From Pseudomonas sp. S31 (GTDB lineage Bacteria; Pseudomonadota; Gammaproteobacteria; Pseudomonadales; Pseudomonadaceae): a stretch of DNA of 64,000 nt. This document shows positions 63,655 to 64,000 of the stretch, piece by piece; positions within the stretch are counted from its first letter, which is position 1, and each line of letters opens with the position of its first letter. The notes under the pieces were generated by a model. The model saw only the letters and a program-made list of their open reading frames with translations. It did not search any database and had not been told where the DNA came from. The position numbers and the translations under genes are program-made. The DNA lies in assembly GCF_016648105.1 (NCBI RefSeq), contig NZ_JACVVE010000005.1, forward strand, positions 151,201-215,200, in the 5' to 3' direction.

Positions 63655-64000
63655 GACTGACTCCAAGGCAAGGTAGGGCGACGGAAGCTGCCCGGGGGCG
63701 TGCCGGCGATGGGCGACGCGTTCTTGTTGGAGCGATGATGCGGGGCGCCGGGATGGTGGGAAATTAGTAAATTTGTGCCCATAGACGTTAAAAAAACTAA
63801 GGCTGACAAAAGCTTAAGCGGGGGACGGTAGCAAGGAGGGTGCCAGGTGGCGGGAGGGCTTGGAATAGAGGGGGTTGTGGTGTGATGGGCCGGGTGGGGT
63901 GGGCTATGGTGGTGCACAGTGCGCGGTAAAGGGGCGGGTGAGTAGGTTGCCAGTGCTGGCCACATAGCCGGGGTAAAAAACACCCCCAACGAAAAAAATA
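63655..64000. other. Region upstream of the NCS1 permease
   Basis: Holds the sigma-54-like site at 63830-63846. No gene is supported; the sequence near the window edge has skewed composition and A-runs. Confidence 0.4.
63830..63846 (-). promoter_or_regulatory. Sigma-54-like promoter of the NCS1 permease
   Basis: On the reverse strand CTGGCA-CCCTCC-TTGCT fits the -24/-12 consensus with exact 6-base spacing, about 175 bases upstream of the permease start. Confidence 0.65.

Noticed and set aside
62371..63660. Long forward open frame opposite the NCS1 permease
   Set aside because: Antisense shadow dominated by His, Asp, Gln and Arg; the opposite strand encodes a clear permease.

Overview
The window looks like a chromosome segment of a Pseudomonas putida-group bacterium. 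The evidence is two MvaT-family (H-NS-like) proteins, an OprD-type porin, P. putida-style REP elements (paired hairpins built on TGTAGGAGCGG) and a glnT-glxBCD-amt nitrogen cluster. It has two parts. Positions 1 to about 52,945 are a mosaic accessory region, visibly richer in A/T, with broken genes, small orphan genes and several defence loci. From about 52,945 to the end is ordinary GC-rich Pseudomonas chromosome with dense, orderly operons.

Accessory region, left to right. (a) 1-3.8 kb: sulfate-ester utilisation set, with a partial formylglycine-generating enzyme divergent from a Cys-type sulfatase, a MarR regulator and an OprD-like porin. (b) 4.3-6.1 kb: a repeat element and a frameshifted gene. 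(c) 6.2-12.6 kb: an MvaT paralogue beside a three-gene Shango-type anti-phage system (TerB-domain protein, ATPase, helicase). (d) 13.4-19.4 kb: amino-acid scavenging block (FAD oxidoreductase, LysR, Cys/Met-type PLP lyase, complete ABC importer). (e) 19.7-22.4 kb: XRE regulator, a metallophosphoesterase pseudogene, two small proteins and the intact metallophosphoesterase paralogue, followed by a second copy of the repeat. (f) 23-26.6 kb: IclR, SDR and a Tat-exported amidohydrolase. (g) 27.7-33.3 kb: second MvaT paralogue, then a group that looks like uncharacterised defence: a HEPN-like/zinc-ribbon protein, a DUF4062 (TIR-like) protein, a membrane-anchored DUF4041 protein, small orphans and an XRE regulator. 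(h) 33.7-36.5 kb: flavoprotein plus Acr3-like transporter and two tiny overlapping genes. (i) 37.4-41 kb: Gabija-type pair (OLD nuclease GajA, UvrD-like GajB). (j) 41.4-45.6 kb: integrase-like gene broken by a nonsense codon, a DUF262/DUF1524 GmrSD-like restriction protein, one unknown. (k) 45.8-52.4 kb: four co-directional genes, three of them tyrosine-recombinase-like, resembling the recombinase modules of Gamma-Mobile-Trio or Tn554-like islands; they probably moved the island.

The right island boundary cuts a chromosomal nicotinamidase gene (pncA) after about 104 codons, next to its probable regulator nrtR. The left boundary is not in the window. Core part: nrtR, an EamA exporter, a cupin/XRE regulator, the glnT-glxB-glxC-glxD-amt cluster behind a good sigma-54 promoter, and an NCS1 nucleobase-type permease with its own sigma-54-like promoter, so the right end is a nitrogen-assimilation neighbourhood.

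Overall, an island loaded with known defence systems (Shango, Gabija, GmrSD-like) and xenogeneic silencers sits beside a recombinase module. The best candidate for an undescribed system is the 28.2-33.3 kb HEPN/DUF4062/DUF4041 cluster. All functions are read from sequence motifs; no database search was run.
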